This document shows positions 49,236 through 59,520 of a stretch of DNA of 64,000 nt, one piece after another. Under the pieces are notes generated by a model. It searched no databases, was not told the DNA's origin, and saw nothing but the letters and a program-made list of their open reading frames with translations. Origin of the DNA: Actinomyces ruminis (GTDB taxonomy: Bacteria > Actinomycetota > Actinomycetes > Actinomycetales > Actinomycetaceae); the NCBI RefSeq assembly GCF_002154335.2, contig NZ_MTPX02000046.1:1-64000 (forward strand). The letters are read 5' to 3'. The position numbers were made by a program, and so were the translations under genes. Each line of letters begins with the position of its first letter. Position 1 is the first letter of the stretch.

Positions 49236-49265
49236 TTGACTCGCAGCGGCTCACACCCGTGTAAT
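49236..49265 (+). promoter_or_regulatory. Sigma-70-type promoter of whiB
   Basis: TTGACT (49236-49241) and TGTAAT (49260-49265) are spaced by 18 bp and lie 39 bp upstream of the GTG at 49305. The 280-bp region before whiB is AT-richer than its surroundings. Confidence 0.55.
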
Positions 49266-49304
49266 TCTACGTAAACATCGTCTGCATCCTGAAGGGAAGC
49301 CATC

Positions 49305-49622
49305 GTGTGGAACATCCTCGGCGACGGGCCGCTTGAGCGGTCCGACGACGCCGACGACGAGGCGCTCCTCCTTCTGCTCGGCGACGACGACCCCGACGAA
49401 GGCCCCCTGGCCTGGCAGGAGCGCGCGCTGTGCGCTCAGACCGACCCCGAGGCCTTCTTCCCTGAGAAGGGCGGCTCCACTCGCGAAGCCAAGCGCGTAT
49501 GCGCCTCCTGTGAAGTCCGCGAGGAATGCTTGGAGTACGCCCTGGCCAACGATGAGCGCTTCGGGATTTGGGGAGGGCTGTCCGAGCGCGAGCGCCGCAA
49601 GCTCAAACGGCGCGCGGTATGA
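49305..49622 (+). CDS. whiB: WhiB-family iron-sulfur transcriptional regulator
   Basis: This 105-residue redox-sensing regulator binds a 4Fe-4S cluster. The four cysteines are at about residues 43, 66, 69 and 75 (ERALCAQTDPEAFFP; KRVCASCEVREECLEYALAN). The turn RFGIWGGLSERERR and the basic KLKRRAV tail form the DNA-binding end. The acidic N-terminus (ADDEALLLLLGDDDPDEGPL) resembles WhiB2/WhmD, a division regulator in mycobacteria. The start at GTG 49305 has GAAGGGAAG upstream. Its stop overlaps the giant GT2 gene by ATGA, so the two are coupled. Confidence 0.93.
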   Translation: MWNILGDGPLERSDDADDEALLLLLGDDDPDEGPLAWQERALCAQTDPEAFFPEKGGSTREAKRVCASCEVREECLEYALANDERFGIWGGLSERERRKLKRRAV

Positions 49623-52600
49623 GCCAGGCGGGAAGCGCCGCCCAGCAACCTGCACCCGGCGGGGTCCTTGCAGTCCTCGTCTCAGCCGGGGTCACTACCT
49701 ACCTGCCTGAAACCCTGCGGGCCCTGGCCGGCCAGACCGTCGCTCCCGACGTGTTGCTGATCGTCGACGTCGCCTCCCGTGCCAACGGACTCGGTGACGG
49801 CACCCCCATCGAGGAGGCCGTGGTCGAATCCGGCGCCGACGCAGCGACCGCCGTGCGCGTAGTGCACGTCCCCGAGGCTGCCGGTTTCGGTGATGCCGTT
49901 GGGCGTGGCCTGACCAAGTACGCGGAGCTGATCGCCAAGGGCAACCGCAAGCGCCGCCGTCACCGCGACCACTTCACCGGGACGCACCAGACGGGTCGGC
50001 CGGCTGCGGCCACCGGCGCAGTGACCACCTCCTCCGGGCAGCTGACCGGCCCCACCGGTGCCATGTCGCCGATCTCCGAGGCCGAGGTCTACCGAGTCGC
50101 CGGGGCAGACGCCCCCACCGTCGAGCCCGACGAAGGCTCCTGGCTGTGGCTGCTGCACGACGACTCCGCCCCCGATCCCGACTGCCTGGCGGCACTGCTA
50201 GCGGTCGTGCATACCGCCCGCTCGATCGCCCTGGCGGGGCCCAAGCAGGTCGACTGGGAGCGGCCCCACGAACTGCTTGAGGTGGGCCTGCGCACCACCG
50301 CCTCCGCCCGCCGCGCCAACGACGTCGTGGAGGGAGAGGTTGACCAGGGACAGCACGACGACCGTACCGACATGCTTGCCGTCGGCACCGCCGGGGCCCT
50401 GATCGACCGCGCCGTATGGGACCAGCTCGACGGCGCCTCGCCGGCGTTCCCGATCTTCGACGATGGCCTGGAGCTGTCCCGCGCCGTACGCCTGGCCGGC
50501 CACCGCGTGGTCGTGGTCCCCGACGCCTTCCTGCGTCACCGCCGCGCCAGCTATCTCGGCCTGCGCCCCGCCCAGCAGCCCCATGGTCCACACCGGGTCG
50601 GGTCGCACGACGATCAGTCGACCGACACGCCTCCGGCCACCACCGTCCCCGAACCCGACCCGGACCGCTCCTTCCGCGCCCGGCGCATTGCGCAACTGAC
50701 CGCGTGGGCGACCTTCTCGGCTCGCCCCGTGCCGGCGCTGCTGACCTGGATCGTCCTGCTCGGGCTGGCCCGTGCCGCTTGGCGGCTGCTGACCAAGCGC
50801 CCACGTTGGCCCGCGACGAGTTGGCCGCCGCCCTCGCCGTCGCCCGCAGCGGCGCAACGATCCGGCGCGGCCGCAGGCGGCTCGCCGCACACCAGAGCGT
50901 GCGCCGCTCCGTACTGTCCGAGCTGTACGTCAGCGCTGCCGACATCCGCGCCGCCCGCCGCGACCAGCGGCGCCAGGAGCGCGAGCGCGCCGCCCGCGAG
51001 GCTGCCCGCAGTGAGCTGGAGCTGCGCGAGTTGGCGGCCCTGACCCGGCGTCGCCGCCTCACCCTGGTGGGCACGCTGATCGTGGCGGGAGCCTTCGCCG
51101 CCGTCGGGCTGTCGCAGGTCCTGGTCACCCGCACGGTGACCGGCGCCGCGCTGCCCGGCCTGGGGGCGAACGGACGCGACCTGTGGGACGCCGCCTGGTC
51201 CACCTGGGCCACCTCCGCAGACGGCTACCCCGCCGTCTTGAACCCGCTGCTGGCCGCCCTGGCCCTGCCGGTGGCGATCGGCTCCTGGGGTGGCCTCGAC
51301 GGTGACGCCTGGTGCACATCCTGCTGGTGCTGGCCATCCCCCTGGCGGCGCTCGGCGCCTGGTACGCCGCCGGCGCCGTGACTCGCCGCAACCCGTTGCG
51401 CGCCTGGGCGGCGCTCGTGTGGGCGCTGGCACCGGCGCTGCTGCTGGCCATCGGGCAGGGCCGCCTGACCTCCGTCATCGTGCACCTGACACTGCCGTGG
51501 GCCTGATGGCGCTCGCGCGCGCCGTGGGGGCGGACCGGCGCGACGTGGTCCTGTCGGGAATGGTGGGCGCGCACCACGCCACCCAGGCGGAGAAGGCCGA
51601 ACTCGACCGTTTCGCCGCCGAGCGCCTGGAGGACTTGGCCGAGCTCGCCGACGATGCTCCGAGGCCCCCCAGCCGGCACAGACCGCCGACGCCTCTGAGG
51701 TCAATGCATCCGCCGCCCCGGCCGACGCCTCCCCGACCGCCGACGCGACCGCGGACGCGGAACCCTCGACGACGACCGATGACGCCGCCGCGGCGGAGCC
51801 CGTCGACGCGACCGAAAGCGCTGGCCCGCCTCTGCCCCTGCCCGAGCGGTACGGCCCCGGCTCGCCCACGGCCGCCGCCGCAGCGGGACTGCTGCTCAGC
51901 CTGATCGTGGCCGCCGCCCCCGCCACCGCCGCGCTCATCGTTCTCGGCCTGATTGCGCTGGCGGTATGCGTGCGCCGTAGCGCCCTGCGCCTGCTGCTGG
52001 CGCTTGCGCCCGTGGCGGCCACCGCCGCCCCCGCCTGGTGGCGCGCCGCACGCCTGGCCCGGGCCGTGACGCGGGCGACGCCGTGCGCTACCTGCTCACC
52101 GACACCGGCCTGCCCATCGCCGTTGCGCCGCCCAGCACCATCGAAACCCTCCTGGGCATGCCTCAAGACGTCGAGTCCCTGATCACCGACCCGGCCCTCG
52201 CGCTGGCCGTCAAGGCCCTGCTCGCCGTCGTCCCCGCCGCCGCCGTTTGCGGACTGCTGACCGGCGGGCGGCGCGGCAACCGTGCCCGCGCCGGCTTCCT
52301 CCTGGTGCTGGGCGGGACGGCCCTGGCCGCCGCCGGGACGCGGGTCATCACCGGAGTCGGTACCCATACCGACGGTACCGGTTCGCTCACCGTCACCGCC
52401 TGGGCCGGTACCGGCATCTCCTTCGCCCTGGCCGGTCTGCTCACCGCCGCCCTGGCCGCCGGCGACGCCGCGTATGCGGCCCTGCCCGCCCACGCTCCCG
52501 GCTGGAGGCGCTGGGCGCGCATCGGACTGGTGGGTGTCAGCGTCATCGCCGTCGCCGCTCCACTGAGCACGGGCGGTGCCTGGGCGTTGGCGGCCCACGC

Positions 52601-53492
52601 CTCAACCGCGACCGGCACCGACGCCGACCTGCTGGCCCTGCGACCCGCCGGCAGCAGCGTCCCCCTGATCGCCGCCGAGATTCAGGCCTCCGACACCGCC
52701 GGACGCGTGCTGATCCTGTCGGGAAGCGACTCCGGACTGCGCGTGCGCCTCTGGCGCGGGGACGGCACCCAGCTGACGGACGTGACCCCCGACGTCCTCG
52801 CCGCCCAACTTGCCGCGCGCACAGCCGCCGAAACCACCGTCGCCGCAGGTCCCGCGTCTACCCAGGCAGACGCCCGGCTCGCCACCACCCTGACCGACCC
52901 GGCCGACGCCGAACTCGCCGACCTGGTGGCGCGCGCCGCCGCCGGCCAGGACGAGGACGTGGCCGATGCGCTGGCCGCCCACGGCATCGCCGTCGTGTTG
53001 CTAACCGACGCCGCCGGTGATGAACTGACCGCCTCCACTCGCGCCGGCTTGGAGGCCACCCCCGGCCTGGAACAGCTCGCCCGCACCGACTCCGGCACCT
53101 CCTGGCGGGTCGCCCCCGCCACCGCCGTATCCGCCCGGGTCACGCTGCGGGCCGCCGACGGCACCGCCACCGCCGTCCCCGCCACCGCCGCCGGAGCCAC
53201 GGTTGTGCGCACCACCCTGCAGGCGGACACCGGTCGGCGTGTGCTCATGCTTGCTGAACGCAACGACGGCGCCTGGCGGGCCACGCTGGACGGCCAGGCC
53301 CTCCAGACCACCACCGTGCCCGACGCGGCCGGCCGCTGGCGCACCGCCTTCATCGTCCCCGCCGGCGGCGGCGAACTCGTGGTCACCCACGGCACCACCC
53401 TCGGCACCATCGCCTCCCGCGGAATCCCCGTCATCTGGGCCATTACCGCCTTGTTCGCCCTGCCCCTGCGCCGCCGGAGGAGCACCGTATGA
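49619..53492 (+). CDS. Giant family 2 glycosyltransferase with membrane and external domains, five frameshifts
   Basis: About 1291 codons are read through breaks near 50800, 51308, 51495, 51665 and 52070. Residues about 15-300 are GT2-like: LAVLVSAGVTTYLPETLRAL, SWLWLLHDDSAPDPDCLAAL (DxD region) and VGTAGALIDRAVWDQLDGAS. A membrane part follows, with LTLVGTLIVAGAFAAVGLSQ, HILLVLAIPLAALGAWYAAG and GLMALARAVGADRRDVVLSG, then a linker rich in Ala, Asp and Thr, and more helices. The C-terminal 300 residues are external and end near AFIVPAGGGELVVTHGTTLG. I know this as a conserved actinobacterial protein encoded beside WhiB; it probably modifies a wall polymer. Five breaks in one reading frame argue for sequence error, not decay, as every frame continues the same protein. 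Confidence 0.82.
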
Positions 53493-54973
53493 CCCCCTCC
53501 CGCCGCAGACTCTTCGCCATCACCGGGCGCGTCGCCTCGGCGCTCCTGGTATTGGCCGCGGTCCTCGCCCTGACCTGGTGGGGGACCGGCAGCCCCCGCG
53601 CCACCAGCCAGAACGTGACCGCCACCGCCGTGCCCGCGCCCGCCTCCGACGTCGTCTACGCCTGCCCCGCCGCCCCCAGCAACACCATCGGCGGCATCGA
53701 CATCGACGAGCCCGAGGCGTCCACCACCATCACCGCTCTCGACGCCGACTCCGCCCTCACCTATGGCTCCCAGCCACTCGCGGATGCCACCACCACATCG
53801 GATACGGCGCAGGGCGGTATCTTGACGGTGCGGTCCTCCGGCGGTCAGGCCGCCGGCGCTATTGGCGTGGTCACCACCGTGACGGCAGGCGGCGACCTGC
53901 GCGGCCTGAGCGCCGCCCCCTGCGCCACCCCCGCCTCGGTCGCCTGGATCGTCGGCGGCTCGGGGGCCGTGGGCTCCTCCTCCGAACTGCGGCTGACCAA
54001 CCCCGGTGTCACTACGGTGACCGCCACCATCCACCTGTACGGCTCCACCGGTGAACTCACCCTGCCCTCCTCAGGGCAGGTGGCCGTGAGCGCTGGCGAG
54101 ACCGTCGGCGTGCTGCTCGAGAGCGCCGGAGCTCAGGACGACCGCCTGGCGCTGAGCGTGGAGGCGGACGGCGGCTCGCTCATTCCCGCCCTGGTCACCG
54201 AATCGCTCGACGGCGAGACCCCCGCCGGCGTCGACACGCTCACGGCCGGGGCCGCCCCCGACACCGACCTGACCGTCCCCGGCGTCGTGCTTGTGGAGCC
54301 CGCCGCGCAGGGGGAGACGGAGGTCGACGGTGCCGCCTCCTCCGACTCTCCGGTGGTGCGCGTGGTCAACCCCGCCGGCACCCCGGCCACCGTGTCGATC
54401 TCCCTGATCGGCGCCGACGGCGAGGAGGAGCTGCCGGGCGCCACCGCCATGACCGTGGACCCCGGCGCCGTCTTCGATGTTTCCCTGGCGGGCGTGGACC
54501 CCGGCGCCTACGCCGTGCACGTCACCTCGGACACCGCGGTTGCCGCTGCCGTCAAGCTCGTCCGCAGCGCGGGGGAGTACCCCGACCGCTCCGGCGCCCT
54601 CGCCCACGACACCGCTTGGGTGCAGGCCGCCGTCGACGCCGCGGGCTCCACTCTTGCCCTGCCCCGCGACGACGGCCTGGAAACCACCGTCGTGCTGACC
54701 AACACCGGCCAGGCGGACGCCACCGTCACCCTGGCCTCCGCGGACGGGGAATGGACCGATGACGTCACCGTCCCCGCTACCAAAACGCTCACGCCGAAGG
54801 TACCCGACGACGTGTCCGCACTGGTGCTCACCGGCGCGAGCGGGCAGCAGGTCTCCGCCGCAGCCGTGGTCACCGCCGAGGTGTCCGGGGACGCACCGGG
54901 CACGTTCATCTCCGTGCTGCCGACCGTGCCCGACGCCGCCGCCCAGTCCTCCCGCAACCTCCTGCTGTACTGA
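53489..54973 (+). CDS. DUF5719-type secreted protein
   Basis: This 494-residue protein has an N-terminal hydrophobic helix (VASALLVLAAVLALTWWGTG) and an exported Ala/Thr/Val-rich body with several beta-sandwich-like repeats (STGELTLPSSGQVAVSAGET; SADGEWTDDVTVPATKTLTP). I recognise the family as DUF5719, which regularly follows the giant GT2 gene in actinobacteria. The ATGA overlap at 53489 supports co-translation. It may work with the GT2 external domain; function unknown. Confidence 0.82.
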   Translation: MTPSRRRLFAITGRVASALLVLAAVLALTWWGTGSPRATSQNVTATAVPAPASDVVYACPAAPSNTIGGIDIDEPEASTTITALDADSALTYGSQPLADATTTSDTAQGGILTVRSSGGQAAGAIGVVTTVTAGGDLRGLSAAPCATPASVAWIVGGSGAVGSSSELRLTNPGVTTVTATIHLYGSTGELTLPSSGQVAVSAGETVGVLLESAGAQDDRLALSVEADGGSLIPALVTESLDGETPAGVDTLTAGAAPDTDLTVPGVVLVEPAAQGETEVDGAASSDSPVVRVVNPAGTPATVSISLIGADGEEELPGATAMTVDPGAVFDVSLAGVDPGAYAVHVTSDTAVAAAVKLVRSAGEYPDRSGALAHDTAWVQAAVDAAGSTLALPRDDGLETTVVLTNTGQADATVTLASADGEWTDDVTVPATKTLTPKVPDDVSALVLTGASGQQVSAAAVVTAEVSGDAPGTFISVLPTVPDAAAQSSRNLLLY

Positions 54974-55003
54974 CTCGCCGGGGTGAAGGCCCGGCATTCT
55001 GAC

Positions 55004-56755
55004 TCAGGCCAGTGGAAAGGCGAGGTCGGTGACGTCGGTGGCACCCACCCGCCAGGCGGCCCCGCTGCGCTGCCAGACCTGGCCGTCCGCGTCGGTCAGT
55101 TGCAAGGTTCCGGTAACGCGGTCGGCGGCCAAGAGGACCGCCGCCGGAGAGGTAATCGGGGTGCTCAGCGGCCCGCCCACCGGGACGCGGGTCACGCCCG
55201 TTGCCGCCGTCGCGGCCTGCCCGTCCGCGGCCGCCGCCAGGACGGCGACGCTCACCGGGTCGTACCAGACGACGGCGTCGGTGCGGGCAGCGACGGCGGC
55301 CGGCAGCTCCAGCGGCTCGCCCAGCCCGGTGGGGGTGCCCCCATCGCGGACGATGGCGGCCACGCTCACCCGCTGTGCCGAACCGTCGGTGCGGTGGCGC
55401 ACCACGATGCGGGCGGACTCGGCGGCGAGGTCGAAGGCCAAAACCTCCCGGCCCTCCAGCCAGGGGGCCGCGAGTGCGGCGCGCCGGCCGCGGCCGTCCA
55501 CCGCCAGCAGAGTGCCGGCGGCGGCAGTCCACACCCAGCCGTGGCGGTCGGCGACGGGGGCGAGTAGTTCAGGGGAGTCGGCCTCGGCGTCGGCGTCCCC
55601 CACCGACAGGATCACGTCGGCCGCGTCCGCACCGGCCGGCACGCGCAGCAGACTGGAGCGGCTCAAAACGTAGACGGTCCCGTCGGCCCCGAGCGTGGGG
55701 TGGGAAGCGGGGCCGGCTCCCAGGGTCTGAGCCGCCACCAGGGTGGTGCGGGTGGAGGCAGTGCCCTGCACGACCGCGCCCGCACACATGCCGACCACCG
55801 CCCCGGGGTCGGCGTCTACGGCGGGGAGGGCCGCCGCCGTCCCGAGTTCCTGACCGTCGGCTCGTACGGCCACCTCCTGCACCTGGAAGCCGCCGTCGGA
55901 TGTCGCACCGGCCAGGGTGGCCCGGATTTGGGCGACCAGCAGCTCGGACTGTGCCCGGTCCAATGCGCCCAGGCCGGTCAGATTCACTTTGGCGGTGCCG
56001 GTCTCCACGACGACGCCGTCATCACCCACTGCGGCGGTGTCGGGGACGGCCGTGACCACCCCCGCGGCGAGCCAGGCGGAGGGCCCGCCCAACAGCGCTT
56101 CGACCAGGCGCCGGGGCAGTTCGTGTCGCGGCAGCCATCGCAGCTCCGGGATCAGACGCTCGCGGTCGGGGGTGAGAAAATACAGGGGCGCGTCGGCGAA
56201 CTCGGTGCTCAGGTCGCCATCGGACAGGAGCATGCCGGCCGGCAGCTCCGCTATGCGCCACTGGCCGGCGTCGTCTGCCGCCAACGCGTAGCGGCAGTTG
56301 TGGTCGGACTCGGCGGCATCGGTGAATACGCCGGCAGGGTCGACGTCGCCGATCAGATCCACCGTCACGCTCACCGCGTCGCCGACGAGGGTGACGACCG
56401 GAGCGGTCGAACCGTCGTAGACACTAACCATCGCGGTGGGCTGCCAGGAGTCGGCGGCGTCCTGCGTCAAGAAGGTGCGGGCGGTGGCGAAGTCGTCGAA
56501 GAAGCCGGCCGCACAGGCACGCAGGAAGCCGGTGACGATCTCCTCGGGGGCGGCGCCATCGGCCGGCCCGGCCGCGCTCTGGATGAACTGCTCGTCTGCG
56601 CCGTGGGCGACGTCGGAGCCGGAAACCTCCCCGGACGTGGGCAGACCGGTGCAGGCGGCGAGCGTGCCCGCGCCACCCAGCAGCAGGGCCGTGAGCGCGC
56701 GTCGGCGCGGCAGTCCCGGCGCGCCAGAACTCCGACCGGGGGCGGGTGTGCTCAT
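55004..56755 (-). CDS. lpqB: Lipoprotein LpqB
   Basis: This 583-residue lipoprotein is the accessory partner of the MtrAB two-component system. The lipobox is GAGTLAACTG with Cys near residue 35. A GerMN-like domain near residues 190-310 (LIPELRWLPRHELPRRLVEA; LLVAQIRATLAGAT) is followed by a beta-propeller-like C-terminal domain. In mycobacteria LpqB binds the MtrB sensor outside the membrane. The start codon overlaps the mtrB stop by 4 bp, and the gene order mtrA-mtrB-lpqB is conserved. Confidence 0.92.
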   Translation of the reverse strand: MSTPAPGRSSGAPGLPRRRALTALLLGGAGTLAACTGLPTSGEVSGSDVAHGADEQFIQSAAGPADGAAPEEIVTGFLRACAAGFFDDFATARTFLTQDAADSWQPTAMVSVYDGSTAPVVTLVGDAVSVTVDLIGDVDPAGVFTDAAESDHNCRYALAADDAGQWRIAELPAGMLLSDGDLSTEFADAPLYFLTPDRERLIPELRWLPRHELPRRLVEALLGGPSAWLAAGVVTAVPDTAAVGDDGVVVETGTAKVNLTGLGALDRAQSELLVAQIRATLAGATSDGGFQVQEVAVRADGQELGTAAALPAVDADPGAVVGMCAGAVVQGTASTRTTLVAAQTLGAGPASHPTLGADGTVYVLSRSSLLRVPAGADAADVILSVGDADAEADSPELLAPVADRHGWVWTAAAGTLLAVDGRGRRAALAAPWLEGREVLAFDLAAESARIVVRHRTDGSAQRVSVAAIVRDGGTPTGLGEPLELPAAVAARTDAVVWYDPVSVAVLAAAADGQAATAATGVTRVPVGGPLSTPITSPAAVLLAADRVTGTLQLTDADGQVWQRSGAAWRVGATDVTDLAFPLA

Positions 56756-58620
56756 GGGCGTTCGTCCTCGCGCAGCCCGTGCAACCGTGCGTCTTCAGGA
56801 GTTTTCGCGGTGGGGGACTCGTTCCGACCGTCGGCTCCGCCCGGGCCGGGAGCCCCGGGCTCGCTGGCGGTGGGGCCGGCGATCTCCGCGTCGTCGTCGC
56901 GGTCGACGTCGGAGCGGCGGGAGGCCGGGGACGGGGTCAGCGCCGAGGAGACCGGCGAGGCCTCATCCGGTTCGATGTCGTGGGTGCCGGCGCGGGAGAC
57001 GGGCGGGGCGTCGTCGGGGACCACGCCCAGGGGGCCGGGCTTGGTGAACGTGCCGGGGGTCGCGTCCGGGCCGAGGCGACGCGGCAGGGTCAGCAGAAAG
57101 GAGGCGCCGTCGGCGGGCCAGCCCCAGGCGGTGAGGGTGCCGCCGTGGAGGACGGCGTCCTCAAGGGAGATGGACAGGCCCAGTCCGGTGCCGCCCAGGG
57201 TGCGTTTGCGGGAGGGGTCGGCGCGGTAGAAGCGGTCGAATACCTTCTTGACCACGTCCGGGCTCATACCCACTCCGTGGTCGCGCACGCGCACGGCGAC
57301 GGCGTCGTCGCTGGCGGCGACGGTGATGTCGATCGGTGAGCCCTCGGCATGCTCGAGGGCGTTGACGATGAGGTTGCGCAGAATGCGCTCCACCCGGGCC
57401 ACATCCACCTCGGCAACTACCGGCTCGCCGGGCAGGTGCAGGCGGATCTGCGAGCCGGAGGCCTCGACGTGGACCGCCACCAGATCCAGCACGCCGCGCA
57501 GGGCGGCGGTGATGTCCGCCTCGGCGGCGCGCAACTGCACCCGGCCGGAGTCGATGCGGGAGATCTCCAGCAGATCGGACAGCATCTGTTCGAAGCGGTC
57601 GATCTCACGCATGAGGATCTCCAGGCTGCGGGCGGCGAAGGGATCTTGGATCTCGTCGCGGGACTGCCAGATCTGCTCGGCGGCCAGCCGGATGGAGGCC
57701 AGGGGAGTACGCAGCTCGTGGGAGACGTCGGAGACGAACAGTTTCTCTACCTTCGACAGGTTCTCCCACGCCTGAATCTGCGCCTCGAGCGAGTCGGCCA
57801 TGTTGTTGAAGGAGCGGGACAGGGTGGCGATCTCGTTCTCCCCGACCACTGGCAGCCGCTCGTTGAGATGCCCGGCGGCCAGCCGCTCGGCGGCCAGGGA
57901 GGCCCGGCGAATGGGGATGAGTACGCGTGAGGCCAGGGCCCACAGGCCGACGATGAGGATGAGCAGGAAGCCGGCTCCGGCAATGATGATGGCCCGAGTG
58001 GCCAGGTCGATCACGTGCTGTTCGGGGGCCAGCGTGTACACGAGGAACAGGTCGTAGCTGCCGGCCAGCGGCAGGTTGAGTCGGGAGCCGACGACGAGGC
58101 CCGGGTCGGTGTCGCCGTCCGAGTCCGGAATGCCCACGGATTGGGAGTACTCGGTCCCTGCCTGCCCGGCGTCCACCTGCGCTACCAGGTCGTCGGTGAC
58201 GAGTGCCACCAGGCCGGCGTCGGTGGTCAGATCGTTGATGACGGTGGTGGAGGTTTCATCTCCGGCGCGCCGCAGGGACACGCCAACGCCGCCGGCCCCG
58301 GCGAAGGAACTGTTGATGGCGGCGAGCTGTGCCTGCGCGGTGGTGGTCAGGTCGTCCGCCGTGTTCACCGTGGCCACGTCGAAGGCGGCCTGGGCGGCGA
58401 CGGTGCGTTGGTGGGCGTCGTCGAGGATGGCTGCACGCCGCTGGGAGAAGACGTCGTTGCGGATGGTCATGGTCACAACCACCAGCAGCACCGCGATCAG
58501 TACGATCCCGGCGGCAGTGGCGAACAGCACCATGGAGGTGCCCAGTGAGCGACGCGCCGCCCGCAGTGGGGATGACAAGCCAGCGTGTCCCGAGTGCCGG
58601 GCCGGCCCCTGGCTATCCAC
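56752..58620 (-). CDS. mtrB: Sensor histidine kinase MtrB
   Basis: This 622-residue membrane kinase phosphorylates MtrA. Two transmembrane segments, near residues 30-55 (VLFATAAGIVLIAVLLVVVT) and 215-240 (IIIAGAGFLLILIVGLWALA), flank an external sensor domain. A HAMP domain follows, with AERLAAGHLNERLPVVGENE. The phospho-acceptor His lies in VSDVSHELRTPLASIRLAAE, and the ATP domain has NLIVNALEHAEG, VRDHGVGMSP and GGTGLGLSISLEDA. The C-terminal 100 residues are an acidic tail. It starts at GTG 58620, 63 bp after mtrA. Confidence 0.94.
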   Translation of the reverse strand: MDSQGPARHSGHAGLSSPLRAARRSLGTSMVLFATAAGIVLIAVLLVVVTMTIRNDVFSQRRAAILDDAHQRTVAAQAAFDVATVNTADDLTTTAQAQLAAINSSFAGAGGVGVSLRRAGDETSTTVINDLTTDAGLVALVTDDLVAQVDAGQAGTEYSQSVGIPDSDGDTDPGLVVGSRLNLPLAGSYDLFLVYTLAPEQHVIDLATRAIIIAGAGFLLILIVGLWALASRVLIPIRRASLAAERLAAGHLNERLPVVGENEIATLSRSFNNMADSLEAQIQAWENLSKVEKLFVSDVSHELRTPLASIRLAAEQIWQSRDEIQDPFAARSLEILMREIDRFEQMLSDLLEISRIDSGRVQLRAAEADITAALRGVLDLVAVHVEASGSQIRLHLPGEPVVAEVDVARVERILRNLIVNALEHAEGSPIDITVAASDDAVAVRVRDHGVGMSPDVVKKVFDRFYRADPSRKRTLGGTGLGLSISLEDAVLHGGTLTAWGWPADGASFLLTLPRRLGPDATPGTFTKPGPLGVVPDDAPPVSRAGTHDIEPDEASPVSSALTPSPASRRSDVDRDDDAEIAGPTASEPGAPGPGGADGRNESPTAKTPEDARLHGLREDERP

Positions 58621-58683
58621 GTCAGTGCCTCAAGCGGCGCATCAGGTGCGGGAGGCCGGCCTTAGGTGCCGGCCGTCCCGGCG

Positions 58684-59367
58684 TCACTTGCCGTCGCCGG
58701 CGCGGTAGCCCACGCCGCGCACGGTGACCACGATGCTGGGGTGCTCGGGGTCCTTCTCAATCTTGGCCCGCAGGCGCTGGACGTGGACGTTCACCAGCCG
58801 CGTGTCAGCGGCGTGCTGGTAGCCCCAAACCTGCTCCAGCAGTTCCTCGCGGGTGAACACCTTCCAAGGAGTGCGGGCGAGCGTGACCAGCAGGTCGAAC
58901 TCCAGGGGGGTGAGGTTGATGGGGGTCTCGCCGCGGTGGACCTGGTGGCCGGAGACGTCGATGTCCAGGTCTCCGACACGCACGTGCTCGGCGCCGTTGG
59001 CGTCCACGTTGCGGCGCAGGCGGGTGCGCACGCGCGCCAGCAACTCCTTGGACTTGAAGGGCTTGGTGACGTAGTCGTCCGCACCGGCTTCGAGGCCGGC
59101 GACCACGTCCTGGGTGTCCGTGCGGGCGGTGAGCATGATGATCGGCACGTCGGACTCGGCGCGGATGAGTTTGCAGATCTCCACGCCGTCCAGACCGGGG
59201 AGCATGAGGTCCAGGAGGACCAGGTCCGGGTCGGTCTCATGGAAGGCGTCGAGCGCCTTCGCGCCGTCGGCGCAGAAGGACGGAGTGTAGTCCTCCGCCT
59301 CGAGCATGATGCCGATCATCTCGGCCAGGGCAGTGTCATCGTCAACGACCAGAATGCGAGTGCGCAT
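58684..59367 (-). CDS. mtrA: Response regulator MtrA
   Basis: This 227-residue OmpR-family regulator controls cell wall, division and osmotic genes in actinobacteria. The receiver has RILVVDDDTALAEMIGIMLE, the phosphorylated Asp in LVLLDLMLPGLDGVEICKLI, and the Lys in ADDYVTKPFKSKELLARVRT. The winged helix ends VWGYQHAADTRLVNVHVQRL, RAKIEKDPEH and VRGVGYRAGDGK. The start at 59367 (MRTRILVVDD) is chosen over 59412, since homologues begin there. A TATAAT box lies at 59435-59440 on the minus strand. Confidence 0.95.
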   Translation of the reverse strand: MRTRILVVDDDTALAEMIGIMLEAEDYTPSFCADGAKALDAFHETDPDLVLLDLMLPGLDGVEICKLIRAESDVPIIMLTARTDTQDVVAGLEAGADDYVTKPFKSKELLARVRTRLRRNVDANGAEHVRVGDLDIDVSGHQVHRGETPINLTPLEFDLLVTLARTPWKVFTREELLEQVWGYQHAADTRLVNVHVQRLRAKIEKDPEHPSIVVTVRGVGYRAGDGK

Positions 59368-59434
59368 GGCGCCTATCTTGACACGCGCATGCGCTGCATA
59401 TGGACGCCACACGCCCCTCAGTGACCTTCATCAT

Positions 59435-59440
59435 ATTATA
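59435..59440 (-). promoter_or_regulatory. Candidate -10 box of the mtrAB-lpqB operon
   Basis: TATAAT read on the minus strand, about 68 bp upstream of the mtrA start, in an AT-rich pocket (TAAGTATAATATGATGAAGG). No good -35 match is seen 16-18 bp upstream, so an activator may be needed, or this may not be the only promoter. Confidence 0.45.
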
Positions 59441-59520
59441 CTTAGTGGCCGCTAAGGTCGATGGGAGGGTTTTTCTCCTCCTCGGGGTGGAGAGCGCGAG
59501 GGCCGGCGACGTGAAACAGT

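Noticed and set aside
49619-53492. Programmed frameshifting or recoding in the GT2 gene
   Set aside because: Five breaks without a shared slippery sequence, and the same kind of break in unrelated genes, make sequence error far more likely.
52682-54034. A 450-codon open frame on the minus strand
   Set aside because: It is antisense to the end of the GT2 gene and the start of the DUF5719 gene, and is low-complexity Gly/Ala/Arg-rich.
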